Below are positions 25,103 through 33,423 of a stretch of DNA of 64,000 nucleotides, piece after piece; position 1 is the stretch's first letter; every line of letters begins with the position of its first letter. The DNA is from Flavobacterium caeni (lineage in GTDB: Bacteria; Bacteroidota; Bacteroidia; Flavobacteriales; Flavobacteriaceae). The notes beneath the pieces are model-generated. The model did not search any database, was not told where the DNA came from, and saw only the letters and a program-made list of their open reading frames with translations. A program made the position numbers and the translations under genes. The stretch is from positions 1-64,000 of the forward strand of contig NZ_FMVF01000011.1 of assembly GCF_900101895.1 (NCBI RefSeq), written 5' to 3'.

Positions 25103-26083
25103 ATGAAAAAGTTTTTCGGGTTGCTGATTTTGGTAGGACTGCTGGCTTCTTGCGACGATGGCGATGTCACCGTAGACACCATCACCTTTGACGATGTCGA
25201 CGCCAAGACGTGCGGGCTGCTCGTTTACAAACTCACCGAAAACCAGGCGATGATCATCACCCTGCCCAGCGGCAGCGATGCTTTTGTCAACGAACCGACC
25301 GCTGCGGGAAATCCGCGTACGAAAACCATAGGCGGCGGCATCAACGTCACGTTCAGGACCTACAGCGGTACGGTGACCGATCCGGTACTGTGCACGACCC
25401 CGGCGCCGATTTCGCCCATCGCCACCACCGAATGGCTTGCCACCGCCGGAACCGTCGAGATCACGACCACACCCGTTTACAGCGAACCCAATCCCGAAAC
25501 CGGACAGATCCGTTTGAACCGGTACCGACACGCAGTCGTATTCCGCAACATCAAGTTCGCCAAACCCGATGGCACCGACCAATCGTATTCGGAGTATGTA
25601 TTCGGCAACTATTTCACGAATCCAACCTATAGCCTACCGTTGAGTTTTGTGCCAGAAAATGTGGCCTTGTGTCCGTCGACCAATACGTTTTACAATGCGC
25701 AAAATGGCGGCAAGGAAGGATTGTACATCCAGAACTTCGACGCGGCGTTGCTCTCGACCGACAATTTGGGTGTAGCCAAAACGGCCGTCATCGGGCAAGC
25801 CAACAACCGTGTGGTTTACCGCTACTTCATCGGCACCTTGCCTTCGGGCGGCAACCAGGACTACTTTTGCTCGTCGGGCACCACACTCGCGACGCCTCCT
25901 GGAACGGCCGAGGAGTGGATCGCCGCCGACGGCAACAACGGCAACGGCATTGTAGAAGTCACCACGACCTTGTTCGGCAGCGGGTACAAACACACCATCA
26001 GGCTCAGAGGCGTGACGTTTGTCAAGGGCGCAAGTTCGTTCTATTACGGGAACGACATCCTGATTGGCGAACTGATCCAGTAA
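25103..26083 (+). CDS. Surface-type lipoprotein with internal duplication
   Basis: A 326-residue lipoprotein. Start at 25103 begins MKKFFGLLILVGLLASC; the longer open frame upstream is antisense to the desulfurase gene. The mature end CDDGD has acidic residues right after the lipid cysteine, as in the surface export signal described for flavobacterial lipoproteins. Residues 97-170 and 256-318 are repeats of one domain (C-x..., EW(L/I)A, VE(I/V)TTT, Y(R/K)H...FRNIKFAK/LRGVTFVKG, YGN). Unknown family and function. Confidence 0.75.
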   Translation: MKKFFGLLILVGLLASCDDGDVTVDTITFDDVDAKTCGLLVYKLTENQAMIITLPSGSDAFVNEPTAAGNPRTKTIGGGINVTFRTYSGTVTDPVLCTTPAPISPIATTEWLATAGTVEITTTPVYSEPNPETGQIRLNRYRHAVVFRNIKFAKPDGTDQSYSEYVFGNYFTNPTYSLPLSFVPENVALCPSTNTFYNAQNGGKEGLYIQNFDAALLSTDNLGVAKTAVIGQANNRVVYRYFIGTLPSGGNQDYFCSSGTTLATPPGTAEEWIAADGNNGNGIVEVTTTLFGSGYKHTIRLRGVTFVKGASSFYYGNDILIGELIQ

Positions 26084-26638
26084 TCACCTGTTTTGTTTGA
26101 ACAACACCTCGGTGGCGCCCTGCCCATACTTTTGGTAGCTGGCGTCCTGGAAAACGATGTTGTCGTAACGCGCGAGCATAAAATCGAGTTCGGCCTTTAA
26201 GATGCCCTCGCCCACGCCGTGTATGAAAACAATTTTGGGGATGCGGTTTTTGATCGCAAAATCGATGTGTCGCTTGGCGGTCTCGGTTTGCAAAGTCAGG
26301 ATATCATAATTGCTCATCTGCTTGAAATTCTTGACGAGTTTTTCGATGTGCAGGTCAAATTCGGGAACACCGGCTTCACGCGCTGGCTTTTTTTCTTTGA
26401 CAAAACTGCGCGGCTTGGGTTCTTCTTTTTCTTTTTTGACTTGATTTAAATTATGACTTCCGGTATTCTTGTATAAATTATTGGAATCGTTTAATTTAAT
26501 TATCTCGTTGACATTAAATGTCATCATGAACCCATCGTCGGTTTCAACCGTTGCAACATCGTTTTGCACCGATACCACCACGCCGTCGATGGCTTCGTCG
26601 AGCACCGAAATACGATCGCCTTTACTAAACTTCATCAT
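26084..26638 (-). CDS. Smr-domain protein with N-terminal SH3-like region (DUF2027 type)
   Basis: A 184-residue protein. Residues 1-45 form a small beta domain (DRISVLDEAIDGVVVSVQND), then a lysine-rich linker, then a C-terminal Smr (small MutS-related) domain: FDLHIEKL at its start, and the KIVFIHGVGEGILKAEL loop with H-G-x-G-x-G. Smr domains are nucleic-acid nucleases or binders. The start overlaps the preceding small gene by 14 bases, so the two are translated together. Confidence 0.85.
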   Translation of the reverse strand: MMKFSKGDRISVLDEAIDGVVVSVQNDVATVETDDGFMMTFNVNEIIKLNDSNNLYKNTGSHNLNQVKKEKEEPKPRSFVKEKKPAREAGVPEFDLHIEKLVKNFKQMSNYDILTLQTETAKRHIDFAIKNRIPKIVFIHGVGEGILKAELDFMLARYDNIVFQDASYQKYGQGATEVLFKQNR

Positions 26639-26807
26639 CGTCGTTGGATTGGTTTTTACTCGGTGTTTTAGAACTGAGCCACATCATCCCGCCCATAAAA
26701 AGGACGAGCCCGATCACGGTAAGCCATACATTCTTGGGCGACGTACTTTGCGCATAAAAGGCCAACGCAATACCGGCCGCCATCAGCAACAGGATTAATT
26801 TTTTCAT
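26625..26807 (-). CDS. Small two-helix membrane protein
   Basis: Sixty residues: MKKLILLLMAAGIALAFYAQ, a second hydrophobic segment VWLTVIGLVLFMGGMMWLS and a polar tail ending DDDEV. Start at 26807 within a longer open frame. Upstream of and overlapping the Smr gene on the same strand; conserved small membrane genes are common in this position in flavobacteria. Function unknown. Confidence 0.7.
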   Translation of the reverse strand: MKKLILLLMAAGIALAFYAQSTSPKNVWLTVIGLVLFMGGMMWLSSKTPSKNQSNDDDEV

Positions 26808-26830
26808 GGGATAAAGGTAATGTTTTGGCG

Positions 26831-26855
26831 TAAAAAAATCCGCCGGAGCGGATCG
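26831..26855 (-). terminator. Terminator of the ornithine aminotransferase gene
   Basis: On the minus strand ATCCGC-TCCG-GCGGAT followed by seven T. Directly after the rocD stop. Confidence 0.8.
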
Positions 26856-26857
26856 TT

Positions 26858-28102
26858 TTATCTTTCGAATTGTTGCAGCGTTCGCGTGATGATCCCGACA
26901 CATTCGAGCAACTGCGGCTCGGTCATGACCAACGGCGGCGCAAAACGGATGATGTTGCCGTGCGTTGGCTTGGCCAAAAGCCCGTTGTCGCGCAGGGCCA
27001 TGCAAATGTCCCATGCCGTCGAGCTTTCTTCGACATCGTTGATCACTATGGCATTGAGCAGGCCTTTCCCGCGCACCAATGTAGCGATGTTCGAGTTTTG
27101 GATGTATGCCCCTATTTTTTCGCGGAAGATGATGCCCAAACGTTCGGCATTTTGCGCCAATCGCTCCTCCTCGACCACTTCGAGTGCAGCCACGGCCACA
27201 GCGGCCGCAATCGGGTTTCCGCCAAAAGTGGAACCATGCTGCCCCGGTTTGATGACATTCATGATGGAATTGTTGGCCAATACTGCCGAAACCGGATACA
27301 CGCCGCCCGAAATGGCCTTCCCAAGAATCAGTACATCGGGTTGGACATTTTCGTGGTGTACGGCCAGCAACTTGCCTGTACGGGCGATGCCGGTCTGGAC
27401 TTCGTCGGCGATGAACAGCACATTGTATTGCTCGCACAACGCCTTGGCCTTGGCCAGATAACCCTCGGACGGTACATAAACGCCCGCTTCGCCTTGGATC
27501 GGCTCGACCAGGAATCCTGCCACATTCGGCGACGATTGCAGCGCTTGCTCCAAAGCCTCGAGGTTGTCGTATTCGATTTTGATGAAACCATCGGTGTAAG
27601 GCCCAAAATTCCTGCGCGCATTCTCGTCGTTAGAGAACGAGATGATGGTGGTGGTACGTCCGTGGAAGTTGCCCTCGCACACAATGATCTGCGCCTGGTG
27701 TTCGGCCACGCCTTTGACCTCGTAGGCCCATTTGCGGCATAACTTGAGCGCTGTCTCGACGGCTTCGGCGCCGGTGTTCATCGGCAGCATTTTATCGAAA
27801 CCAAAATATTGGGTCACGAATTGCTCGTAAGGCCCCAATTGGTCGTTGTAAAATGCGCGTGAGGTAAGCGTCAAGGTTTGCGCCTGCTGCACCATGGCCC
27901 CTACGATTTTTGGATGGCAATGCCCCTGGTTGACGGCCGAATACGCCGACAGGAAATCATAGTACTTCTTCCCTTCTACATCCCACACATACACGCCCTC
28001 GCCGCGTGACAACACCACCGGCAGCGGATGGTAATTGTGCGCCCCGTACTTGTCCTCCAACGCGATAAGCTCCTCCGAAGTGATTTTTTCTAAAACTGAC
28101 AT
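26858..28102 (-). CDS. rocD: Ornithine--oxo-acid transaminase
   Basis: A 414-residue class III aminotransferase, start [17 protein letters not shown] at 28102; the in-frame upstream ATG adds an unconserved tail. [20 protein letters not shown] is the ornithine aminotransferase start; [24 protein letters not shown] (PLP Asp) and [15 protein letters not shown] (PLP Lys) follow. Converts ornithine and 2-oxoglutarate to glutamate semialdehyde and glutamate in arginine/proline metabolism. Monocistronic, own terminator. Confidence 0.95.
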   Translation of the reverse strand: MSVLEKITSEELIALEDKYGAHNYHPLPVVLSRGEGVYVWDVEGKKYYDFLSAYSAVNQGHCHPKIVGAMVQQAQTLTLTSRAFYNDQLGPYEQFVTQYFGFDKMLPMNTGAEAVETALKLCRKWAYEVKGVAEHQAQIIVCEGNFHGRTTTIISFSNDENARRNFGPYTDGFIKIEYDNLEALEQALQSSPNVAGFLVEPIQGEAGVYVPSEGYLAKAKALCEQYNVLFIADEVQTGIARTGKLLAVHHENVQPDVLILGKAISGGVYPVSAVLANNSIMNVIKPGQHGSTFGGNPIAAAVAVAALEVVEEERLAQNAERLGIIFREKIGAYIQNSNIATLVRGKGLLNAIVINDVEESSTAWDICMALRDNGLLAKPTHGNIIRFAPPLVMTEPQLLECVGIITRTLQQFER

Positions 28103-28300
28103 TACAACTGTATTTTTTAAATAGTTTTCTACAATTCCTTCTTGTGGAGAGAAATCATCCAATTTTCGTCAAAAATAATCAATATAATTCAAAAATCAAT
28201 CGTTTTCGTGACTGAGTTTCATCTGTTAAAAAACCTGCTAAAATTGTAAACCACAACCTAAAAACCTATTTTTGGCCACAATCTCTAAAAGAAACCTCAA

Positions 28301-28774
28301 ATGAAAAAGATTTTATTTCCCATCGTAGCCGCGTTGTTCATTGTTTCGTGTTCGTCTGACGAGACTTCAGTTTATGTCCCGACCATCCCGACGCCATCGA
28401 CCAATACGCTAAAGGCCACCATCAACGGTACCGAATATACGTTCGACACGTTCCAGGTAGATACCCAAACGCACACCACGCCAGACCACACCTATGTCGA
28501 CCTTGAGGTGCGCGCGACCATTTCGACCGATGCTACCAAGGAAATCAGTTTCAGCCTCGAACAGGATGTCCCGGGCACAGAAACCATCTATTTCTTTTAC
28601 CTTATGAACGGCGACGAAGAATTCGATACAGACCATACCGGCGCTGCGTTCACGCACAATGTGACCACCAATGCCAACAAACACATCGTGGGTACGTTCT
28701 CTGGCGCGCTGGCAAGATTCGACAACTCCAGTACAGCCGAAATCACCAACGGGTCTTTCGACATCAAATACTAA
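28301..28774 (+). CDS. Lipoprotein of unknown function
   Basis: A 157-residue lipoprotein: MKKILFPIVAALFIVSC followed by SSDET, an acidic segment after the cysteine that suggests surface display. The mature part is beta-rich (LKATINGTEYTFDTFQVDTQ ... GTFSGALARFDNSSTAEITN) and resembles small beta-sandwich lipoproteins of Bacteroidota, with no specific family recognised. Single gene with a terminator directly after. Confidence 0.75.
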   Translation: MKKILFPIVAALFIVSCSSDETSVYVPTIPTPSTNTLKATINGTEYTFDTFQVDTQTHTTPDHTYVDLEVRATISTDATKEISFSLEQDVPGTETIYFFYLMNGDEEFDTDHTGAAFTHNVTTNANKHIVGTFSGALARFDNSSTAEITNGSFDIKY

Positions 28775-28795
28775 ACTTCAAAGAAAACAGCCATA

Positions 28796-28825
28796 AAAAA
28801 ATCCTCAATCGAGGATTTTTTTTGT
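28796..28825. terminator. Bidirectional terminator
   Basis: AAATCCTC-AATC-GAGGATTT with an A run on one side and T8 on the other, between convergent genes. Confidence 0.85.
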
Positions 28826-28826
28826 T

Positions 28827-29237
28827 TTAGGCCAGTGTCGCCTTCGACGAAATGGCGGCGTTGAACAACCGCGAAATCGGACAGTTTTTCTCGGCCTTGG
28901 TCACGAGCTCCAGGAATTTGTCGTTCGAGATTCCCGAAATCTTGCCGGTTACCGTCAAATCGGAGTTGGTGATGGTGCCTTCGGTCATTGTGATGACACA
29001 ATTGGTTTCGATGCTTTCGATCGCAAAACCTTCTTCGCCTATAAAAGCCGAAAGTTGCATCGTAAAACAGCCCGCGTGCGCCGCGGCTACCAATTCTTCA
29101 GGATTTGTACCCACGCCGTCCTCGAAACGCGTCTTGAACGAATACTGCGTGCTGTCAAGTGTTTTGCTTTGGGTGGTGAGTTTGCCCGCGCCTTCCTTGA
29201 GCGAGCCTTGCCATACGGCCGTTGCTGATCTTTTCAT
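28827..29237 (-). CDS. OsmC family peroxiredoxin
   Basis: A 136-residue OsmC-type protein. The two redox cysteines are Cys57 in AAAHAGCFTM and Cys119 in KAEKNCPISRLF; FEDGVGTNPEELVAAAHAG is the family signature. Reduces organic hydroperoxides. Single gene transcribed toward the bidirectional terminator. Confidence 0.93.
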   Translation of the reverse strand: MKRSATAVWQGSLKEGAGKLTTQSKTLDSTQYSFKTRFEDGVGTNPEELVAAAHAGCFTMQLSAFIGEEGFAIESIETNCVITMTEGTITNSDLTVTGKISGISNDKFLELVTKAEKNCPISRLFNAAISSKATLA

Positions 29238-29317
29238 GGTGTGTTGTTTGCGTTAAGCCATAAAGTTAGCGCTTTTACACGCAGAATTTGTTAGCCAAAA
29301 GTTATTTTTTGTTGGGG

Positions 29318-29416
29318 CGTTTCCGCGCATTTGCGTTTTTGCTTCCAGATCGGCCATCGCTGCGCGGTCGCGCTTTCCGCGGTGCACGGCACCTTGCTTC
29401 AATCGCTAACGCAAAC
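29318..29416 (-). repeat. Palindromic intergenic element, degenerate copy B
   Basis: Minus strand begins TTTGCGTTAGCGATTGAAGC like the other copies, but the middle has drifted into GC-rich arms (GCGGAAAGCGCGACCGCGC). Located upstream of rlmD. Confidence 0.45.
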
Positions 29417-29474
29417 GCCTCGAAATAAATTCACAAAAGTGCGCCAAATTGATGCCCAAATCCGCCCAATCGAC

Positions 29475-29482
29475 TATTTTTG
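29475..29482 (+). promoter_or_regulatory. Promoter -7 box for rlmD
   Basis: TATTTTTG, 5 bases before the ATG at 29487, implying a very short leader. Confidence 0.5.
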
Positions 29483-29486
29483 CGCC

Positions 29487-30899
29487 ATGGCAAGAAAAAA
29501 CACCGACAAAGTACTGTTCGAACGCATCAAAGTGCGCGACGCGGGCGCCAAGGGCGTTTCGGTTGCGACGGCGCCCGACGGCAAAGTCATTTTTATCCCG
29601 AATGTGGTGCCCGGCGACGTGGTCGATGTGCAAACGTTCAAGAAACGCAAAGCCTATTACGAAGGCAAGGCCGTCAAATTCCACGAATTGTCGGACTACC
29701 GCGTAGATCCCGTTTGCGAGCATTTTGGCGTGTGCGGCGGTTGCAAATGGCAAAACATGAACTACAACCAGCAGCTTGCGTTCAAACACAACGAGGTCAA
29801 GAACCACCTGCAGCGTATCGGCAAGGTCGAGCTGCCCGAGTTTGAACCGATCTTGGGTTCGGAGCAACAGTTTTTTTACCGCAACAAAATGGAATTCGGC
29901 TTCTCGAATTCGCGTTGGCTCACCGAAAAGGAAATTGCGAGCCAGGACGATTTGGGCAACCGCAACGCCGTGGGTTTCCACATCCCGAAAATGTGGGACA
30001 AAATCCTCGACATCCACAAATGCCACCTGCAACAAGATCCGTCGAATGCGATCCGCAACGAGATACGCGATTTTGCCAACGCCAATGGGCTCGCCTTTTT
30101 TGACCCGCGCAACCGCGAAGGATTGCTGCGTACGCTCATGATCCGCACGGTATCGACGGGCGAAATCATGGTGCTGGTGCAATTTTTTGACGACAACAAA
30201 ACACAGCGCGAGTTGTTGCTCGATCATTTGGCCGGGGCTTTTCCGCAAATCACGTCGCTGCAATATGTGGTCAACCAAAAGGCCAACGATACAATTTATG
30301 ACCAGACCATCGTGACTTACAAAGGCCGCGACCATATTTTTGAGGAAATGGAAGGCTTGAAATTCAGCATCAACGCCAAATCGTTTTACCAGACCAACTC
30401 GGCGCAGGCCTATGAACTGTACAAGATTACACGCGATTTTGCAGGGTTGACGGGCAACGAGCTCGTATACGATTTGTATACGGGAACCGGAACCATCGCG
30501 CAATTCGTCTCGCGTCAGGCCAAAAAGGTGGTTGGTGTGGAAAGCGTGCCCGAAGCCATCGAAGACGCCAAAGCCAACGCCGAAAGAAACGGCATCACGA
30601 ACTGCGAATTCTATGTAGGCGATATGAAAAACGTGTTCAACGACGCGTTCATCGCCCAGCACGGCCATCCCGATGTGATCATCACCGATCCGCCGCGCGA
30701 CGGCATGCACAAGGATGTGGTCGAGCAGATTTTAAAGATTGCCCCCGAGCGTGTGGTGTATGTGAGCTGCAACTCGGCGACACAGGCGCGCGATTTGGCG
30801 CTCATGGACGAAAAATACAAAGTGGCACGCGTGCGTCCGGTGGATATGTTTCCGCAAACGCACCATGTAGAAAATGTCGTACTTTTGGTGAAAAGGTAG
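29487..30899 (+). CDS. rlmD: 23S rRNA (uracil-5-)-methyltransferase, RlmD/RumA type
   Basis: A 470-residue enzyme; the start at 29487 gives the usual length, while the open frame upstream runs through an intergenic repeat. An N-terminal TRAM domain is followed by the [4Fe-4S] cysteines Cys77, Cys83, Cys86 and Cys179 (CEHFGVCGGC, HKCHL), the SAM site YDLYTGTGTIAQF (328-340), TDPPRDGMH, and catalytic Cys428 in YVSCNS. Methylates a uridine of 23S rRNA to m5U. Next to DUF6452 and DUF6048 genes as in other flavobacteria. Confidence 0.95.
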   Translation: MARKNTDKVLFERIKVRDAGAKGVSVATAPDGKVIFIPNVVPGDVVDVQTFKKRKAYYEGKAVKFHELSDYRVDPVCEHFGVCGGCKWQNMNYNQQLAFKHNEVKNHLQRIGKVELPEFEPILGSEQQFFYRNKMEFGFSNSRWLTEKEIASQDDLGNRNAVGFHIPKMWDKILDIHKCHLQQDPSNAIRNEIRDFANANGLAFFDPRNREGLLRTLMIRTVSTGEIMVLVQFFDDNKTQRELLLDHLAGAFPQITSLQYVVNQKANDTIYDQTIVTYKGRDHIFEEMEGLKFSINAKSFYQTNSAQAYELYKITRDFAGLTGNELVYDLYTGTGTIAQFVSRQAKKVVGVESVPEAIEDAKANAERNGITNCEFYVGDMKNVFNDAFIAQHGHPDVIITDPPRDGMHKDVVEQILKIAPERVVYVSCNSATQARDLALMDEKYKVARVRPVDMFPQTHHVENVVLLVKR

Positions 30900-30958
30900 T
30901 CGAATACCAAAAGTCAAAAGTCGAACGAGCGGTCGTTGGACATTTGACGTTGGACAAA

Positions 30959-31037
30959 CGCGTTAGCGATGGAAGCGGCATCCTTTTGTGTAGTTTACGA
31001 AGCAAAAGATAGAGCGGACAGCGCGGCCGCGCCCGAA
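30959..31037 (+). repeat. Palindromic intergenic element, copy C
   Basis: GCGTTAGCGATGGAAGCGGC, ATCCTTTTGTG, loop, GCAAAAGATAGAGCGGACAG, CGCGGCCGCGCCC. Preceded (30905-30957) by AAAAGTCAAAAGTCGAA-type heptamer sequence. Confidence 0.75.
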
Positions 31038-31085
31038 AATTTGAATAGACTGATAAATTTGATGCGCGGAAACGCCCCAAAATAA

Positions 31086-31637
31086 ATGAAAAAAATACTC
31101 GCCTTACTCCTGCTTGTTTTCACGCTCGGCTGTGAAAAGGACGACATTTGCGACGCCGATACCAATACGACGCCGCGGCTCGTGCTTTCGTTTTTTGACT
31201 ACAACGACCCCTCGGTGGCCAAGAATGTCGTCAACCTCAAGGTGGTTCAGGAAGGCCGCGAAGACGGGATTGTGTTCAACGAAAGCGGTACCGACGTGAC
31301 CAAGTATTTGGCCAACGGCCCGTCGGTTTCGTTACCGCTCGATACCTCGGCCGACCGCATCCGCTATATTTTGACGCTCAACGCCAACGCCACCGATCCG
31401 GGGCTGATTTATACCGATACGCTCGAGTTCAACTACAGCCGCCAAACGCTTTACATTTCGCGCGCCTGCGGCTACAGCGTTTATTTTTTGCTCAATGGCG
31501 GCAACGGCGACGAGCCCAACGCTTTTGTACTCAACGACGACCAAGCCGCTACGCAGGGCAACTGGATCCAAAACATCACGATCGCCAACCGCAACGTAAT
31601 TTCAGAAAATGAGACGCATCTTAACATTTATTGGTAG
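31086..31637 (+). CDS. DUF6452 family lipoprotein
   Basis: A 183-residue lipoprotein: KKILALLLLVFTLGCEKDDI; the cysteine is followed by acidic/basic residues. ICDADTNTTPRLVLSFFDYN and ISRACGYSVYFLLNG are typical of DUF6452. It overlaps the next gene by 29 bases and follows rlmD, the standard flavobacterial order. Role unknown, probably envelope. Confidence 0.85.
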   Translation: MKKILALLLLVFTLGCEKDDICDADTNTTPRLVLSFFDYNDPSVAKNVVNLKVVQEGREDGIVFNESGTDVTKYLANGPSVSLPLDTSADRIRYILTLNANATDPGLIYTDTLEFNYSRQTLYISRACGYSVYFLLNGGNGDEPNAFVLNDDQAATQGNWIQNITIANRNVISENETHLNIYW

Positions 31638-32325
31638 TTTGTGCGTGTTGCTGGGCGGGTTGTCGGCCAGCGCACAGGAAACGGTACAGGACAGCATCAA
31701 GACCCACCGTTACGGGTTGCGCGTGGGCGTAGATTTGTTCAAGCTCTCGCGTTCGTTTTACGAAAAAGATTACAAGGGATTGGAACTGGTGGGTGACTAC
31801 CGTATTGCCAAGAGCTATTATATTGCGGCCGAGATCGGCAACGAAAACAAGACCGTCGACGATCCGCAGCTCAATTTCACGACCAAGGGCACGTACATTC
31901 GCGGCGGTTTTAACTACAACGCCTACGAGAACTGGCTCGACATGGAGAATTTGATTTATGTGGGTTTGCGTTACGGTGTGAGCTCCTTTAGCCAGACGCT
32001 GAACCATTACACCGTGTACAACCGCAACCACTACCTGGGCATCGAGCCGCAAACGGCTTCGGGTGAAAAATTCAGCGGATTGTCGGCGCAATGGGCCGAA
32101 TTTGTGGCGGGCGTGAACGCCAAGGTCTACAACAACATTTATGTGGGGTTCAGTTTGCGCGTGAACAAACTCATCTCGAACAAGAAGCCGCGCAACTTTG
32201 ACAACCTGTACATCCCGGGCTTTCACCGTACCTATGACGGCGATTTTGGCGTGGGGCTCAATTATACGGTGTCGTATTTTATCCCGATTTACAAGACGAA
32301 GCAGAAAATCGAGGTGCAGAAATAG
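31609..32325 (+). CDS. DUF6048 family outer-membrane-type protein
   Basis: A 238-residue protein with a signal peptide (RRILTFIGSLCVLLGGLSASAQ) and alternating beta strands (YGLRVGVDLFKLSRS, YYIAAEIGNENKT, TKGTYIRGGFNYN, VGLNYTVSYFIPIY), suggesting an 8-stranded barrel. Overlaps the DUF6452 gene by 29 bases, so the two are coupled and probably work together at the outer membrane. No function is established. Confidence 0.85.
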   Translation: MRRILTFIGSLCVLLGGLSASAQETVQDSIKTHRYGLRVGVDLFKLSRSFYEKDYKGLELVGDYRIAKSYYIAAEIGNENKTVDDPQLNFTTKGTYIRGGFNYNAYENWLDMENLIYVGLRYGVSSFSQTLNHYTVYNRNHYLGIEPQTASGEKFSGLSAQWAEFVAGVNAKVYNNIYVGFSLRVNKLISNKKPRNFDNLYIPGFHRTYDGDFGVGLNYTVSYFIPIYKTKQKIEVQK

Positions 32326-32332
32326 GTTGAAT

Positions 32333-32430
32333 TGGTTAATCGTTGAATTGGTTAATCGTTGAATCGTTGAATCGGATAGTGTCGACCACGAATCGGTTAA
32401 ACGATTAAACAGTTAAACGGTTAAACAAAT
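32333..32430. repeat. Tandem repeats and left arm of a 22-bp inverted repeat
   Basis: GTTGAATTGGTTAATC occurs twice, then GGATAGTGTCGACCACGAAT (32374 on), then a run of GGTTAAAC-type units. The 22-bp segment at 32374-32395 recurs inverted, with one mismatch, at 33060-33081. Confidence 0.7.
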
Positions 32431-32435
32431 AAAAA

Positions 32436-32999
32436 CTACCGTCTTCTCTTCTTAGACGGATCCTTGTCTTTTCGCTGATCCCCTTCTTTCCGCGGCTCCC
32501 TGTTTTTTCTTGCGTCTTTGTCTCTTCTAAAATCGCGGTCGCGTCGTTCTTTTTTTTCTTTCTCCTTCGCCACGGGAAACACAGGCATTTTGTCTTTGTC
32601 TTCGAAAGATATAATGAAGATTTGATGTTTGTCGATGTCGATGCCTTCGTCGGCTTTTTGCTTGGCCAATTCGAAGCTGTTGATCGCGTCTTTCTTGATG
32701 TCTTTTTCGCGGACGATTTTGTTGAAACGCTCGGCGCATTCCTTGGCCGTACGGTTGCAGTAGTCGACCCAATTTTCACCTTTTTTGAATTCGTCCGTAA
32801 AATAGTGCAGCCAATACAATTCGCACGTTCCTTCCTCGAACACATACTGTACGAGCCCACCTTCGATGGCCATCTCGAGTTTGCGCGCGGCTTCGACCAC
32901 GTCGAGGAAATCGTTTTTACGCCAGCCGTACTCGCTGCCGTTTTGGATGCTTTTTTCGAGTAATTCTACCGGAAGACGGTGTTCTATTTGATCTGTCAT
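32436..32999 (-). CDS. Unknown cytoplasmic protein with highly basic tail
   Basis: A 187-residue protein with no signal peptide. The N-terminal 140 residues are helical/acidic (DVVEAARKLEMAIEGGLVQY, CNRTAKECAERFNKIVREKD). The last 45 residues are almost entirely K/R/D/E (KEKEKKERRDRDFRRDKDAR onward, ending SKKRRR), likely disordered and nucleic-acid binding. Flanked on both sides by repeats forming a 22-bp inverted pair. Family not recognised. Confidence 0.75.
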   Translation of the reverse strand: MTDQIEHRLPVELLEKSIQNGSEYGWRKNDFLDVVEAARKLEMAIEGGLVQYVFEEGTCELYWLHYFTDEFKKGENWVDYCNRTAKECAERFNKIVREKDIKKDAINSFELAKQKADEGIDIDKHQIFIISFEDKDKMPVFPVAKEKEKKERRDRDFRRDKDARKNREPRKEGDQRKDKDPSKKRRR

Positions 33000-33027
33000 T
33001 TGTATGTCTTTAATTCGTTTGGTAGTC

Positions 33028-33117
33028 TACTTAATTGTTTAATCGTTTATTTGTTTAATCGATTCGTGGTCGACGCTATCCGGTTAAACGATTACCCGAT
33101 TCCACGATTAAACAACC
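33028..33117. repeat. Right arm of the 22-bp inverted repeat plus tandem TTTAATCG units
   Basis: CGATTCGTGGTCGACGCTAT (33060-33079) is the inverse of the arm at 32374; surrounding GTTTAATCG and GGTTAAACG units mirror those on the left. Together they frame the gene at 32436-32999. Confidence 0.7.
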
Positions 33118-33118
33118 A

Positions 33119-33364
33119 TCATTTCACTTCTTTAATGCCTTTCACAAACAGCCAGGACATAAAAATCTTATCGCCCTTTGGCGTGCGCATCGCCTGGAAT
33201 TTGGGCGACAGCAACGTACCGACCACAAAGGCCGTGATCGGGATCCAAAAGCCGGTCAGCCCTGTGAATTCGGCCACAAGGTAGCGCGTCAGGAAAAACA
33301 GCGCCGCGAACGACAGCAGTTGGTAGATGAGGGCCTTGGTTTGTAGTTTTTTCATTGTATTCAT
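33119..33364 (-). CDS. Small two-helix membrane protein
   Basis: Eighty-one residues (or 78 from the second Met). Two helices: LIYQLLSFAALFFLTRYLVA and LTGFWIPITAFVVGTLLSP, then a positive tail with GDKIFMSWLFVKGIKEV. A common neighbour of the THUMP methyltransferase in flavobacteria. Leader is an AATAAATAATAA-type tract directly before the start. Function unknown. Confidence 0.75.
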   Translation of the reverse strand: MNTMKKLQTKALIYQLLSFAALFFLTRYLVAEFTGLTGFWIPITAFVVGTLLSPKFQAMRTPKGDKIFMSWLFVKGIKEVK

Positions 33365-33423
33365 TTTTATTATTTATTGTTATTATTTATTTCAGACCAA
33401 TAAAAAATAGCAATAAATAATAA

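Noticed and set aside
29406-30710. Long minus-strand ORF of 434 codons
   Set aside because: Antisense shadow of rlmD; no recognisable domain.
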